The position numbers and the translations under genes were made by a program. Positions 1 through 12,784 of a stretch of 64,000 nt of DNA are shown piece after piece (position 1 is the first letter of the stretch; every line of letters starts with the position of its first letter). The DNA comes from Eleginops maclovinus (taxonomy: Eukaryota > Chordata > Actinopteri > Perciformes > Eleginopidae). The notes under the pieces are model-generated. The model was not told the origin of the DNA. It did no database searches and saw nothing but the letters and a program-made list of their open reading frames with translations. The stretch spans positions 21,800,247 through 21,864,246 of the forward strand of contig NC_086349.1 of the NCBI RefSeq assembly GCF_036324505.1, written 5' to 3'.

Positions 1-328
1 GGTTTTGTTTACAGGCTCCAATGTAATTAGTCTATATGAGAGTCTTTTGGGAGGAAGATATTTACATGAGTAAAATCTAAATACATAACTTTTTATCATT
101 TTTAAACTCAACAGACTTTTTGAGTATAGAGTATGTTAGTGCATCACTCACAATATTTCCTTTTTCTGTTTGCAAGCTAACATGGATAGCCTTGAAGGTA
201 ACTTTTTTTCACTATAAGCAGCTGAATTCATTGCCAAACATTAGGTCGTGTTCTTCTACTGCAGTTTGAACTTCATAGCACTATTGCAAACAGCAAAGCT
301 TGACACGTTGTTTCTTTCTCATTGGCAG

Positions 329-2336
329 TATGCACTTTATAAGAAGATGACGCAGGCCGCCATCCTTATCCAGAGTAAATTCCGCAGCTATCACGAGCAG
401 AAGAAGTTCCAGCAGAGCAGGAGGGCTGCTGTGCTCATTCAGCAATACTACCGCAGCTATAAGGAGTTTGGCAGGCTGAAGCCGCACCACCGCGGGGCGG
501 CTGCTGCCCTGGTGCAGCACAAACTGAGGTAGACATATCTTATAAGCCAAAAACGTAAATAGTTATCCTGCTAAATACTGTAGGATAGTGAAGAAACCAT
601 TGTGGCATACAGTATTACAAAATGATGTGAAAATGCCAAAACATTTGCGTTTTGAAGCAATTTTATTCAGTAATTTATAGACGAGCACATTCAAAAAGGT
701 TGTTTTTTGAAATAGATCTTCTCACATTTTCACTGAAAGATAAAAGTTGAATTATTATTTCATAATAACAAAGAGATACTATGTGTTTTCTGGTGTTTCA
801 GAGGTAGTCTGCTCACAAAGAGGCAGGATCAGGCTGCCAGGAAGATCATGAGGTTCTTGCGTCGCTGCCGTCACAGGTAGACCCCGACACTGACTCTCAC
901 ACATACTAACTAATACTAATGTTTACATATTTTACGCACATAGGCTAGATAAAACTCCAGATTTATATTACTGCACGGGTTGAATAAAACCCCTTTGAGC
1001 TAATCAGTAAGACACAGTAGAAACTACTTTACTACTCTTCTCTTTACACTGTGTTGTGTGTTTGATTTAGTTTTTGTCAGACAAATTAGGTGGTTAGAAA
1101 ATGTCTCCAACACCTAAGCTCCACCCCTCCCCTCACTGTATTTGGCCCCCACCTGTCCTCGCCCCACCTCCCTCACAGTGCCTACTGTGTGCTAATAGCT
1201 GTCTGGTATTGTTTTGCTGTTTATGCCAAGCCCCTTGATGGACCATAGACTGTTCAAGCGGGTGAGTGCAGCCTCAGCAACTCAGTTCGTGCCTCTTCCT
1301 CTTCTTCTCTCTCTGTTATTCTGTTATCTCCCTTTCTGTCTCTCACTCTTTAATAATACAATTATCTCCTCATGAGGTCTTGGCCTTTGCATTCTCTCCT
1401 TCCTTCCCTCTCATTTTCTCTTTTGCTCTTTTTCTCCCATCCCTCCACCCACCTTTCCTCCTTCTCCATCACTGTTGCTTGATGCCTGCTTGCATGAAGG
1501 CTGCCAACTGGAGCCACAGGTGGACTGAGAAGCTCAGATTAAGAGCAGAACTGTCGAACAACTAACAAAATGCTTATGAATGACAATATCACTGCAACAC
1601 TTAACAGGCACTTCTCTGACTCTCTTTATCTCTGTCTTTCTCTCCTTGGGAATTACTTTTTGTTGTTATTGTTTTGTGTTTTTATTTCAGCTTTGTGTGG
1701 TTATGCAGATAGCCAGTTTGAGGAAATGGGAAGCTTTTTTTCAGTCATGTTTTATTCTGCTGCATGGCGAGTGGTGACAACTATGAGCCTTGATACCTTT
1801 AGGCATGCTATGGGCCTGCTGTTTCTCCAGTAGTTGTCTGTCTGACTGGCTGTGTGTCCTGTTTCTGGCCACTCGACAGACTGAGAGGGGTGTGTCCCCT
1901 CCGATTTCCTTTTGCTAAAACTTGGTCAAACTGCTGAATGTGTGATGTCCACTGGTTTATCAAAACAGATCCAATACAATACCAAATAAAAGGTACACAT
2001 GAATGGGTAAAAGACATTATAAGATATCAGTCTGAGCACTGCAACATTTACCTCTCTGCTAAATGCATATTTCATGTCTTTACTCTTTACCATAAATACT
2101 GTACACTGTCCTGAAATAGGGCATCATGCTTTTAGAGCAGGGGAGATTGTTATTGTAACCAACTCTTCACTTTGAAAGTATGTCTGCTGTTCTGTGATAT
2201 AGGTTAGGAAGCTGTGATAGCATATAGGTCACAGAACAAAAACAAACAATAGGTTACTCCACCCTTTGGGACTACAACAAAGGGATTTAATGGATTCATA
2301 CCTCCCGGGAGTCTCCAGCTCAGTGTGAGAGGATGC

Positions 2337-2384
<48 letters not shown>

Positions 2385-3347
2385 GGATCCAAGTAGTCTG
2401 CCTCTCCTCAATACATAAATGTTGCAGAAGTTATCTTCCGCAAAGAATGAGTGTAGGGCTAAATCCATTACACGACCCCGGTTGATGTGTTAAAGTCAAT
2501 TGCTAGGGTAAAGAGTTCTCTGTACACGACAGGCTGACCTCTTTTTGCACACACACTGGAGAGACGAGTCTCTTCTGTGAACCCACACACACTACTGGTG
2601 CTCTTTTTCGCCAACTGCCACACAATGCATTCAATAATAAAGATTTAAATGTGATTTGCTTTTCCCCCCTAAAACCAGAGCAATTCTTCTCAGCCTTTAC
2701 CTGTGTGTTTAAAAATAATTCTGAGTTCTCTTATTTTTTTATGTGAAAGTTTCATTGACGTAGATGTTAAATACTCATTTGAATCTGTGCTGTCCATCTC
2801 TGACGAAATAGATAGGTTCACATTATATTATGTTCTTTGTATAATTGAAGTACCTCATGCTGTGTTTTGAGAATAAAAGTGTTCCAGGGTGCTGAAAAGT
2901 GTCACTTTAAAACCTGTAACAATAACTAGAATAATAACTGTTATTAAAATAATGATCATATCATTACCATATTGTGTTAGAAAGGACCCCTCAAAATTAA
3001 ATGCATTTCATGACAAGACTTATTGTATTCTTCTTCACGTAAGCGTTTTATCCTAAATGAAATTCTTTAGATTAACATGGTAATGATTGTGTAATTGTGG
3101 CATAATTATCCTCCTTTGTTTGTTCCTAAGTGCAAGTTGAACTCAATCCTGATCAACGTTTTCTTTCACAGAGCAGCCGCAGTTCCGGAGGACTTGATTT
3201 TGTAACAGTGTGATAGTGTTGCTGCTTGTCACTCGAGTCGTGCATGTTGTATTCATGGACGCTTCTCCCTCTCTGTGTTCCAGGGTGAAAGAATTGAAAA
3301 GGGCCAGGGAACATGAGACCCCTCAGAAGAGCCCCCTCACGATTTGA
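329..3347 (+). CDS. camta1: Calmodulin-binding transcription activator 1, 3'-terminal exons (partial)
   Basis: These are the last exons of a CAMTA-family transcription factor, a nuclear CG-1/TIG/ankyrin/IQ protein that binds calmodulin through its IQ motifs. Coding exons seen: 329-528 (acceptor ttggcag, donor gtagac), 802-876, an optional microexon 1231-1261, and the terminal exon from 3284. The first exon encodes tandem IQ motifs (AAILIQSKFRSY, AAVLIQQYYRSY). The second encodes GSLLTKRQDQAARK followed by IMRFLRRCRH. Phases join cleanly (CTG AG + A; CAC AG + C or G). With the microexon the protein ends SPLMDHRLFKR then GERIEKGQGT, with a stop at 3314-3316. Without it, the end is RVKELKRAREHE then TPQKSPLTI, with a stop at 3345-3347. 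The first ending closely resembles the mammalian CAMTA1 ending as I remember it. The CG-1, TIG and ankyrin exons lie left of the window. CAMTA2 is the alternative, but the C-terminus and the neighbouring uts2 favour CAMTA1. Confidence 0.93.
1231..1261 (+). CDS. camta1: camta1 31-nt frame-switching microexon
   Basis: This 31-nt exon lies between a cag-type acceptor (ccaag at 1226-1230) and a strong donor (gtgagt from 1262). It completes a split Ser codon and then encodes PLMDHRLFKR. Its length is 3n+1, so including or skipping it decides which of two open frames is read in the terminal exon. The peptide resembles the alternative C-terminus of mammalian CAMTA1, which supports a genuine exon. 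Regulation by splicing is inferred. Confidence 0.8.
2338..2383 (+). repeat. (CA)n microsatellite in the last camta1 intron
   Basis: An uninterrupted CA dinucleotide run within intron 1262-3283. The rest of that intron shows no other clear element. Confidence 0.97.
3284..3347 (+). CDS. camta1: camta1 terminal coding exon, two overlapping frames
   Basis: The exon follows the acceptor ttccag (ending 3283). Entered in phase 0 after the microexon it reads GERIEKGQGT and stops at 3314-3316. Entered in phase 2 straight from the exon ending at 876 it reads through to a stop at 3345-3347, giving VKELKRAREHETPQKSPLTI. Nucleotides 3284-3313 are therefore coding in two frames. Confidence 0.8.
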
Positions 3348-6300
3348 CATCACTCTCCTGACTCCTGTTTTCTTTTTTGTTTGTACCCGAGACATTTTAC
3401 AAGAGAAATGGAAAAAAAACATCAATGCAAGCACTGCAATTATTACTACTACTGCAGTGTTACCGGTTCAACTTCTATTACATGTACAACAGCATTTTTT
3501 CACATATCTATTCTTTCCACTGACTTGGTTTTTGACGGAGAGTGGCAACTTCTACGGGATTATAAACTAAAAGGGTCGGGGTGGGGGGTGCAGAACATTT
3601 GCTTCATGGCATTTTTTGCACTTTTTCATGGATTGCTTTGTCTTTTTTGAATATATGAAGAGGTTTTGGACGATGAAGGAAGCAGGACATGCCTCAGTAG
3701 GTCTGTCAAACGCGAGGACCTCAAGAGACGTACGTCAAGGCTGCTGCAGAAGATCTCAGAGGATAGGGAGACCAGGCAGAAACACTCTGGGCTCTTATTG
3801 TACTTCATAATTTTTTAAGTGACCAATCAATTCATTTGAAGGAGGATTTTTTTAACCAAATAAATTGGTCACCCACACTCCCACTTCTTTCCACTGCTGT
3901 AGATGAAATGATATCCAATTTAGCTCAACAACTCCTGCTGTCCCACTGTGCTCTACCCCCCCAGTCTGCCCACACGGGTGGAGCTACAAATGAATGTAGT
4001 CCGGGGTTTAACCATTACAAAGCAGATGGGTGATAAAATATTTCTCTTTTGCCATTTCCTAAAGAAACCCTATGCTTTATCGTATATATTGTCACTTTAT
4101 TACTTGAATTTGTTCCATACTGTCCGATGTATTTGTTCCATCATGTCCAATGTATTGGTGATCTGTATCCTCAGACTCTATGTTGTTGAATCCTACCAAG
4201 AAAAGATGCATGGCTTCTTGGCAAGAAAAGTCTTTGCTTGTGTGATTATGGTCTAGTCTTTCAGCCTATCCTCTGATGTTTTCTTTTTGTTTCCATATTC
4301 TCCCTCATGAAATCGATCATCTCAGTATTGAAGCTATCCCTGTATTGTCCTGTTTGTTTTTATTTGTTGATTGATCCTCTGAAACCTAACAAGAGAAAAG
4401 AACTTGCCTACTTTGTGTTGTAATGGTTATGGTCATGCAGGTTATTACTGTTCTTTTTAAATGAACTTCAGAGCCTGCGAAGGCTTTTGAGGGGAAGATC
4501 ACATACATTGCCTTGACGTCTTAGAGATTCTTTGAGGGGTCCCTAAGCTTGTCCCAAAATAGGGGTTTGACAAATCCATATTTTTGACAATTGAGCGATT
4601 TCTGTATATAAAGAAGGCTGAAAGTACGTAGGAAAAAACATTTACCCAAAGGGGATTGTATTTTAGAAATATATTATTTTATTCATTAAAAATGGGTCAA
4701 AAACAGGTACGAGACAAAAACAGAATATTTGTATAGTTTTGTTTGAATGCCTAAGAAGTATGGTTGTATTGTTTGTAAATAGTGTAAATACCTGGGATAA
4801 AAATGAGCTATGTGCATGAAAAGTATGAACAGAGTCAAAAGGGAAAAAACAACAAAAGCAGTAGTGGCTATGCTCTGTAAAATTAAACTATTTCACTATT
4901 AGAGTATTTTATTTTATTTTGATTGTTCTTGAGAAGAACATTTTGCTAAAGCATGATATTATTGCAATATAAAAAAACTAAAAAAACAGTATTTAGAGTT
5001 AGGAGAAGTCTGCAAAATGATCTAAAACAAGTATGGTTATGTTTACATTTCTTTTGTTTCATTTTGGGCTACCAAGAATCTTTTGCCAATGGTGCCGAGG
5101 TATGTGAATGCTATATAGCTTAAGAAGAGAATTAAGTTAATTTTTGCAGAACAGATAATCATACAGTGAAATACACACTAGCACTGAAGACCATGAGATC
5201 ACAAGTGGTCGAGGTTCACTCGAACAATAAGGTACACAGTTTGCAGACGGAGTCATGTTCAAGCAGAAAGCATTGAAGTCTCTCATGTCTCCACTTTTCA
5301 CACTGATAACTGAAGCATTTGACCATCACTGAGTACACCATAGCAGAGTTTGAGTTTTCTTTTTGTTTTCATTAAAAATGGAATGTGTTACTGAGGTATC
5401 TTGCCTGATCTGAAAGAATGGCAGCCTTGCCCATGGTGTTCGTATAAAGCAAAATGTAATCCCTCTTTCCTTAATTAAACTCCTCAAATGTCCACTATGC
5501 TGGCTGATCCCTGTAATAACTGATGGCAGGATAGAACTACTAAAATATGAGAACCCCATGATCAAGGCTGCCATGCTCTTAACAGATCTTAGTATTCTAT
5601 GTCACAAAGATGTCTAGCTGATAAACATGTTTAGCATACATGACTGGGTTTCTTTGTCAAGCAGCTGAAAATACAAAACGAACTGTTCCGACAGTCAAAG
5701 GTGCTAAACCGATTATATCTGAAAGGACAGCACTAAAAGTTGTCACTGCCTCAATGCGGGGTCAATGAGCCAAAATGACTGTAGTAACCAATGTGTAAAA
5801 TAGTGCCATTTATAGTTATGAGGCATACGATGTGTCTTGTACATTGGATAAAGTATATATTTGATTGGGCTGTAGGAACAATCTGATAGAAACATGATCT
5901 GCTGGTTTAGAGGTGCCTGTTGGTTGCTACCTATTATATATTCCTACCAGAACTACCAGAAAGTGTATTCTGTATCAAAGTAATGACATTTGATTATTCA
6001 GCCAAGTGCCACTGAAAAACTTGAGTTTTTTCCTTGAAGTATTGTCATGTTTGTTTAATAATTATTAGGGATTTATTTCATTGACTGACTGGTTGTTTAT
6101 GTTGTTTTTCCACACACCTGATATGTAAACTTGATTTCCCGAGTGTTTATGTAGAAAGTGCCTATTCATATCCTGATCACACAAAACCCAGTGTCAGAAT
6201 GCATACAATGTACCTGAAGTTGAGAGAATGTGAGTACATGGTCACCCACAGAAAGTGCTGTATCCTCTACATGAACACACACACCATCACCATCTCCTTA

Positions 6301-8265
6301 CACTCACCAAAGCGACAATATGATATTCCCACAGCACTCCAGCTTGTCAACATGCTTAGCTTTATTTTCATTTGTATGCCTTGTTTTCAGTTTTCTAACG
6401 GGACAGCTTGTTAAATCATACTTAGAAGTGCCACTACTGGGGTTTGTTGCCTTGCATTCATCCTCCTGGTCCGTGGTAAGAATGCATAGCCAATGCAATG
6501 TCTTGGCAAAAAGGAGAGGGATTTATTATGCTTGCATGGGTAAAATAGTTAACTGGGTGACCAAACTGCACCTAAAGCATGCTTATTTTCCTAGAATCTG
6601 TAGTCAGATAGACTTGTTAAAAGACTTACTGTTCTGTAAACGATGAACGTTGGTTTGACGTGTCACAGAACTCAGAAAGACAGAGGGCATGTGACTGGAG
6701 GGCTGAAGGGAAACTCACAAATGAGCCAGTGATCAACACTCAGTAGCTACTGTGGTTTTCATAGCAAAGCATGAGGACAGGATTGTTTTTACACCAAGAT
6801 CTAACTTTTTAGACTCTTTTCTTTACTTTTTTGATTCTTTTAGATTTGATCAGTGTTCTCCCAACTTCAAATAGGACAAATGGACATGGTTGGAGAGCAT
6901 TTGGACAGTATGTATAGCTAGTTTTAACTAAGTGACACACGATACACACGGACACATGCACAAGACACAGCACAGCACACATGCAGACATGTCAAGGTGT
7001 CAGTTTCATTTGTTCGCTGAGCGGCATCGCTCTTCTCCAGGCTGAGGGACTGGTTCACCTCCCTTCTGTATTTTACTCAGGGTGCCAAAATGGGGAGGAG
7101 GAAGCAGAGCAGGACACGTGATTCACAGCAGAGGAAGCTGAAATTGAAAAATGTAAAACGTTGTGCTTACTTTTAAAGGGAGACACATACGTTTTTTAAA
7201 TGAATGAATATCAAATATAATCCACATCCTCTCAGTAACAGTGAACATTGCAGACACTGGACTAGCCCTGAATAAAGTCCCAATATATATATATATATAA
7301 ATAAATAGCTCTTTAAGATAAATGATTTGGCTTTCTGTTAGAGAGGTCTGTCAAATCATTGAAACATTTCGGCCAGTTCTTTAGGCCTTTAATTTACGTA
7401 GGTGACAAAGTGCAGAGAGTTATCTAAGATTAAGAATGTAGATCTATGAAAAAAGTTCACCTGCAAATCTTGTTTTTACTGCCATTTATGAATGGGATGA
7501 CAGGTTAGCTGATAGGCACTCTTCATATTTAATATAAACAATTTTCGTTCTGTGAATTGACCTGGGAATCTGCCTTTCCTCCTCTTCTTTTTCCCGAGCA
7601 CCCAAACCAGAGAAAGGTAGGCACATCAGGACAACAGAACAGAAACGGTTTTACAACATATTCCACTTGTGGACACAGAGCAATAAAGAACTATTTTGTG
7701 GAGACCTATAGACCTAGTGAAGTTTAAAATGATTGGACACATGTAGTCGACTTTCTCTTATGCAAATGCCAGTATTGCAAGACAAGCATTCAGTAGTTTA
7801 TGGACAGCAATTATATGGCACCCTTTACCGAACTGCACGTTTTCATCAATTCCAAACCGAGAAGAAAAAAAAAGGCCCTGCTTTGATAGAAAGTTACGGG
7901 TCCTCGACACTTTGCATGTGAACTAGTGTTAGATCTATTTTCCTCTCCTCTATAGCTGTCTTTCTCTCTGTCTTTCCCTGTTATGTGACCCAATTTTTCT
8001 CTGCTCCGACCCCTACCCTTCAAGGTTTCATCTCCTCTTGGTTCTCCTGATGTGTTTTTGCTTTCCTCCTTTTTCTTCCCCCTTCTCTTGTTTGTAAGTT
8101 TTATTTTTGTAATTGTGCATGTACAAGCGTCACTGACTCGATGGATATGTTTAAAAAAAAAAGAGATTTCAGCTGCTGAAGCCATGCAAAACGTTTTGAA
8201 TTGCCCTTAAAATATGGAAGATGTTTTCTGAATGCTTTATATTCTTTCTGCTGTAAAATAATAAA
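3348..8265 (+). other. camta1: camta1 3' UTR (probable extent)
   Basis: About 4.9 kb of AT-rich, gene-free sequence follows the camta1 stop codons. Candidate poly(A) hexamers include 7680s (caataaag) and AATAAA at 8260-8265, just before the oppositely oriented uts2. CAMTA1 mRNAs have long 3' UTRs, so this extent is plausible, but upstream hexamers could also be used. The only repeat seen is a short (TA)n near 7284-7298. No ORF in the stretch has exon-like context. Confidence 0.5.
8260..8265 (+). terminator. Poly(A) signal AATAAA, likely distal camta1 end
   Basis: A canonical AATAAA hexamer followed by a T/G-rich stretch (gtctttgtttcttcttttac, about 8310-8330). It lies where the convergent uts2 transcript should also end. 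Use of this site is inferred. Confidence 0.45.
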
Positions 8266-8806
8266 AAAATGAAAAAATGAAGAAAACTCCTGAACCAAGT
8301 TTGCTCCGTCTTTTGTTTCTTCTTTTACTTTAAGAAAGCGACCGTTTTTCCTTCTACTACCAATATCTATTCACCAATACCTTTTATCAAGAAAAGACTA
8401 GAGACAGTATTTATAAGATAGTTTTTATTTATATTCAACATCCAGTTCTGCACAACCCAAAGCTTTCACATGTAAAACACATTTGGTCATGCATCAGACA
8501 ACTAAGGTATTTAAACAAGTACATGTACACAAATATAGTTTCACACGATATATGTAAGTCCTCACTCAACTCTTCCCAATCATACCTATGGCATTGTTCT
8601 GTTTATGAACAAACACTGACAGCACTTATGTATGTGAGTGTGTCTATTTACATTACCTGGGCATGCATATGTGCTCATACAGTTCAAATGCATGCAGGAT
8701 ATATTTTTTATTTGGATTAATTTACTAATGTGTGTGCTAGATTGTGATTTCTTGTTTTAGTGCAAGCCCTGTCTCTTGTGTTTAGCTTGAATGCCCGTTG
8801 ACAGTT

Positions 8807-9986
8807 TTAGACGCAGTACTTCCAGAAACACTCAGCAGTCCCTGCTCTCTTCCTGAACTGCTTCCGGATGCCCGACACGCGGCTGAAAGGATTTAGCAGA
8901 CTTTGTTTCTCCAGTAGGACCTAAGAGATGGGATAAAGTAGTTGTGGTGAAAACATTTTATTCTCCGTATAAAGCTTTTTTTTTTCTTGGGGTTGGCTTT
9001 TTTTTTAGAAAGCTCACCTCTCTTTTAATCCCCCTTGGAAGCAGACCTGTTCTGACACCTCAGAGAAAGAAACAAAACATGAGGTTATTCTGATGTTAGA
9101 GATAAATAGTTGTTGCATTAGATGCTTTTGTGCATGTCAGGTTTGTCAGGTAGTTGCAGGGTAAAGGATCTTCAACTGCCTGGCTCGATGCTGCTTGGTA
9201 TCCAGCCATAGAAAAATATGGTAAAGCTGGCATACATTTATGTTTGCATTTAAAGTTGTTGCAAAATGTTGTAGCAAAAAGAATGTGGGTGATTTTCCCT
9301 GGATAAAGAAAGACTCTGCATGTTAATATAGGAAACATTGTATGTCTATTGTGTGTTATTGTGATTCTTACCATCTCTGTTAAACTCCCCAGATATCAGA
9401 GTGGAATATCTGAGACCATCCTGAGAAGGGAAGGTCTGCTCGGAGAGAGACAGATCATCCAGAGCACCGACTCCTCCGTCCTCCACTGACACTGAGGAGA
9501 GCCAAACAACTACATAAAGTTGGTAGACATTTATTTCGATTTTATGGAAGTTTTGAAATATTGATTTTCACATTTGTGTTGATATATATTCAACAGCAAT
9601 AAATGATAACTACAAATAACACGTATTGAAAAGAAAACCTAATATTTATTCTGATGGCAGAAAGAGACTCCTGTCAGTGGTCCATTATGTGTAAACTCTG
9701 GCAGAAACATCCCAGCTCAACAATGCAACTCTAAAGTAATAACTTCAAGGCCTGAGGACATGAACAACCTGACATTATTCTCTCAATAATTAGGTTTTAT
9801 TATTAAAAATGATAATCAACGTTCTAAATTAGTGCAATTTTGTGAATAACTGCTAAATAGAGATACTCATTTCCACTCACCAGGTCCCGGATAGGGCATC
9901 TCTGCAGATTCTGTGATGGGGTGGGCCAGTAGTTGGCCAGAGGCTAGGAGCAGGAAGGCCCAGGACAGGAGATGGTTGCACTTCAT
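8807..9986 (-). CDS. uts2: Urotensin II precursor (complete)
   Basis: Encodes prepro-urotensin II, a secreted cyclic vasoactive neuropeptide that signals through UTS2R and is best known from the fish caudal neurosecretory system. Coding exons on the minus strand are 9986-9881, 9491-9372, 9058-9018 and 8920-8807; the 381 nt give 126 residues plus stop. The ATG at 9986 opens a signal peptide (MKCNHLLSWAFLLLASGQ, then LLA before HPIT). The middle exons give LDDLSLSEQTFPSQ and GLLPRGIKREVLLEKQ. The last exon ends FRKR followed by AGTAECFWKYCV and a stop. The dibasic/tribasic site releases a 12-residue peptide carrying the invariant CFWKYC ring. Exon 2 has two in-frame acceptors 6 nt apart (starts 9491 or 9485), differing by two residues. 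The gene converges on camta1 and is divergent from the CCDC50-family gene. Confidence 0.97.
8810..8845 (-). other. uts2: Mature urotensin II peptide region
   Basis: Twelve codons after the KR cleavage site encode AGTAECFWKYCV. The two Cys flank Phe-Trp-Lys-Tyr, the disulfide-closed hexapeptide that is invariant in the family. The N-terminal tail AGTAE is typical of fish forms. Confidence 0.95.
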
Positions 9987-10080
9987 CACTACAGGACGCT
10001 GATGTTGGAAGTCGCTCTGAGTCGTACGGTTGCCTCAGGTGAAAACAAAGACTTGTACTTGCTCTGTTGGTCCAACTGGG

Positions 10081-10087
10081 TTATATA
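10081..10087 (-). promoter_or_regulatory. uts2: TATA box of uts2
   Basis: TATATAA on the minus strand, about 95 nt upstream of the uts2 ATG. This would place the start site near 10050 with a short 5' UTR. Position and match are good; the start site itself is inferred. Confidence 0.7.
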
Positions 10088-10099
10088 CTACCAGCATTA

Positions 10100-12780
10100 G
10101 CCTGTCCCCCCTCGCGCATCCGGACACACATTCTAGCCACAACAGCCATCAGCAATATCCACAGTCCCATCCTATCTGACTGCCATAAATCAACAGGGAG
10201 TCACAGGTGAATTATGGGCTCAATAAAAAGACAAGTGCCATGGCCCAAGCTTCAAGGGCACAGTCATGTTTTACCCGCTCTAGAGCTTGATTGACTGTTT
10301 TACTGACTTTGTAAATAGGATTGAAGCAGGTGTTTCAGATGTCATTCATAACAACATCCTGTAGGGAGCAGGTGGAGAAACTGGTCAGCTAAATGACTAA
10401 TGCTTTTATGCTACCAGCTCATTAAACTGTTTGGACATTTGAATGCTCTTGAGTCGAAAAATCCCAAAATCGCAGTGAGGCTTCCCAATAAAATTACATA
10501 ATTACTTGCACAGTGGATCAGTTTAAATGTTAAAATGGTGGAGGCCTTGTAACCTATAAGACAACTGACATTTTCATTCAATTTAAGACCACCGAGAATT
10601 TTCCATGTGGGTCTCTGAACAGATTGATTTATGCACATTATTTAAAAGCCTTGTTCTAGTGAGATTTCAAATGTGTTCTTTCACTTGTTCTTAGTCATGC
10701 AATAAAACTCATATTTAATATGTCCAGCTTAGATGGAGAAAAAAATACATTTCCTGTCAGTGGTGACTCTGGGACAGGCTGCCATTTACAGACTTACATT
10801 TTGCACCTCTGTATGTCATTTGTTTATTTATTAGAAGTGTGACGTCAATGTTCAGTCACTTATATGGTAATGAGGGTCGGCGAAGCGACGGTGACATTTA
10901 ATTTTATAGCCAGAAGGCCAGCCACTCCATTAGGTTTTGCTATGCTTTGTATCATAAAAAGTTATTACGATTTATATTCTGTATTAGTCAAGGCCCTGCT
11001 GCCAATCCGGGCATATTCCAGCCTCTAAAATAAATGTTGTCTCATCCCATACTTGAGGTTAATCCTACTATATATGGGGTCCTCTTTACACTTTTATGAT
11101 GAATCTTGGTTCAAGGTACAGCCGTTTCGTAAAAAACAAGGACACACACTGCACTTCTTGAGATCAATGCAGTATAGTATGTGGATCAGGGAACAAAGCA
11201 TATAGCTACAGAGAAAACATCCTCATAGGCACAACAGACATGGTTAACGCACTACAGTATCTTTTTACTTTTTATCCACACTGACTGGCTTGATATTGTT
11301 TCTGAAAAAACCTAATTTATTCTTGATCTTTAGTCTTAATCTGCTAAGGCCAAGCATTTCAAGGCCACATGTCTCACAAAACAACTGTAGTATCCAAGCT
11401 ATGTGACCTGACAGGTTTGTATGACTTGTTGACATTATTCGACCTCTAGATTACTGACTGACGTATGAACAACCAGCAGAGGGCAATATTACGTTTAGAA
11501 AAAGTCCATTAAATATACCACGTTTACATATTTTCAGCAAATGAGTCTCCAGTGTAAATTATTCAGTGTGGTTTCTGAGGGGGGATATATATTTCTTGAC
11601 AGATGTGTAAGGTTTTCTTTCTTCCTTCAAGCAGTCTTCAAACAATCTCAGATTGACAGGGTGCAAATTGAATCACAAAACCTGTAGCCTTCAAAACCTT
11701 AAATAGCCCGTAAATCCCATCGTCATTGACATTTACAAGACTGTTTTTAAAACCATGTCATCCTTGCCAGAAAATAGACTTTTGATATAATTTTTCCTGA
11801 AATTGGAGCAAATAGGTTTCCTGCCCATCCGAATAAATCAGGGCTATCAAGGTGATTTAAAAGCTGATACTGTCTGTTATTCATCTCAAATTAAGTCTTC
11901 TTCAGGCTTCTCGTTTACCCCAAGTCAACTGAAAGGTGCTGCTACACATTTATAAAATATTTTAAAACTGTAGAGCTGCCAACATGGTCACTTGAAGGTA
12001 CCAAACTGTGTTTTCTTCCTACTATATTTGCTGTTTAATACATATTTAGTTAGTTACTGCAATGATGCATACTTGAGCATACTTGGAAAGTTCTGTTAAA
12101 TTCTTTGAGTGATTGGAACGTTCGGTTTATGTGTTGCCTTCACTAACTGCCGTAATACTGCAACTCACAGTGCAGGCACATAAGTCTGGTAGACCTGTAG
12201 GCAATGCTATTCAAATTGTAATATGATATGTGATTGGTGTCACTTCCTGGAGATGAATCCTACTGTCTCTACTAGTGATAATATGCTAACGTGCGATTCT
12301 TTACACTGTGTAAACTTTAGACCTGACATATTTTATGCCGATTATCAGATTTACACATCTTTCTAAACGATTCTGTCTTTGTTACAAACTTCCTTATATA
12401 GCGAATAAACCCGTTTATAAAATGGTATTGTATATTTTTATTGGCGGACATCGTGACTCGTGAGACATAATCCTGAGTTTGACAGAGCACTTGAAGGCAG
12501 CAGGTGTTAACCGCCCCCTCTGCTGCGAACAGGAGCTGTGAAGAGAAAGACTGTGGGCTAACTTTGTCCTGCCCGGCTTCCCTTCACAGTACAAGGGGCT
12601 TTGTTTCATTGAAGAGCAACGAGCTTCGCTTTTAGTTTGAATATCACACACTAGAAGTAGAGGCGTCAGAAACACGTCCGTGACATTTTGGATAAATTGT
12701 GTGGGCACAAAGAGGAGAGAGGGGAGAGTGCGACGGAGCGGACAAAGTTGACACTCCGCTGTCATGTTTGGTACTTGTTG
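10100..12780. other. Intergenic region between divergent uts2 and CCDC50-family gene
   Basis: About 2.7 kb with no exon-like ORF. It holds the CRE at 10840-10847. Nothing else is recognisable apart from the presumed CCDC50-like promoter near 12.6-12.8 kb. A 124-codon minus-strand ORF at 12415-12789 overlaps that promoter and shows no coding character. Confidence 0.5.
10840..10847. promoter_or_regulatory. Palindromic CRE (TGACGTCA)
   Basis: A full cAMP-response element about 0.75 kb upstream of the uts2 TATA box, in the uts2/CCDC50-like intergenic region. An 8-mer can arise by chance, so function is only suggested. Confidence 0.35.
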
Positions 12781-12784
12781 CACA

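Noticed and set aside
3166..3222. Possible extra camta1 exon after the acceptor-like tttcacag near 3172
   Set aside because: No usable donor in a fitting phase. The frames from 876 or 1261 do not join.
7811..8185. 124-codon minus-strand ORF in the camta1 3' UTR
   Set aside because: Low-complexity Lys/Glu-rich translation of a T/C-rich stretch; no exon signals.
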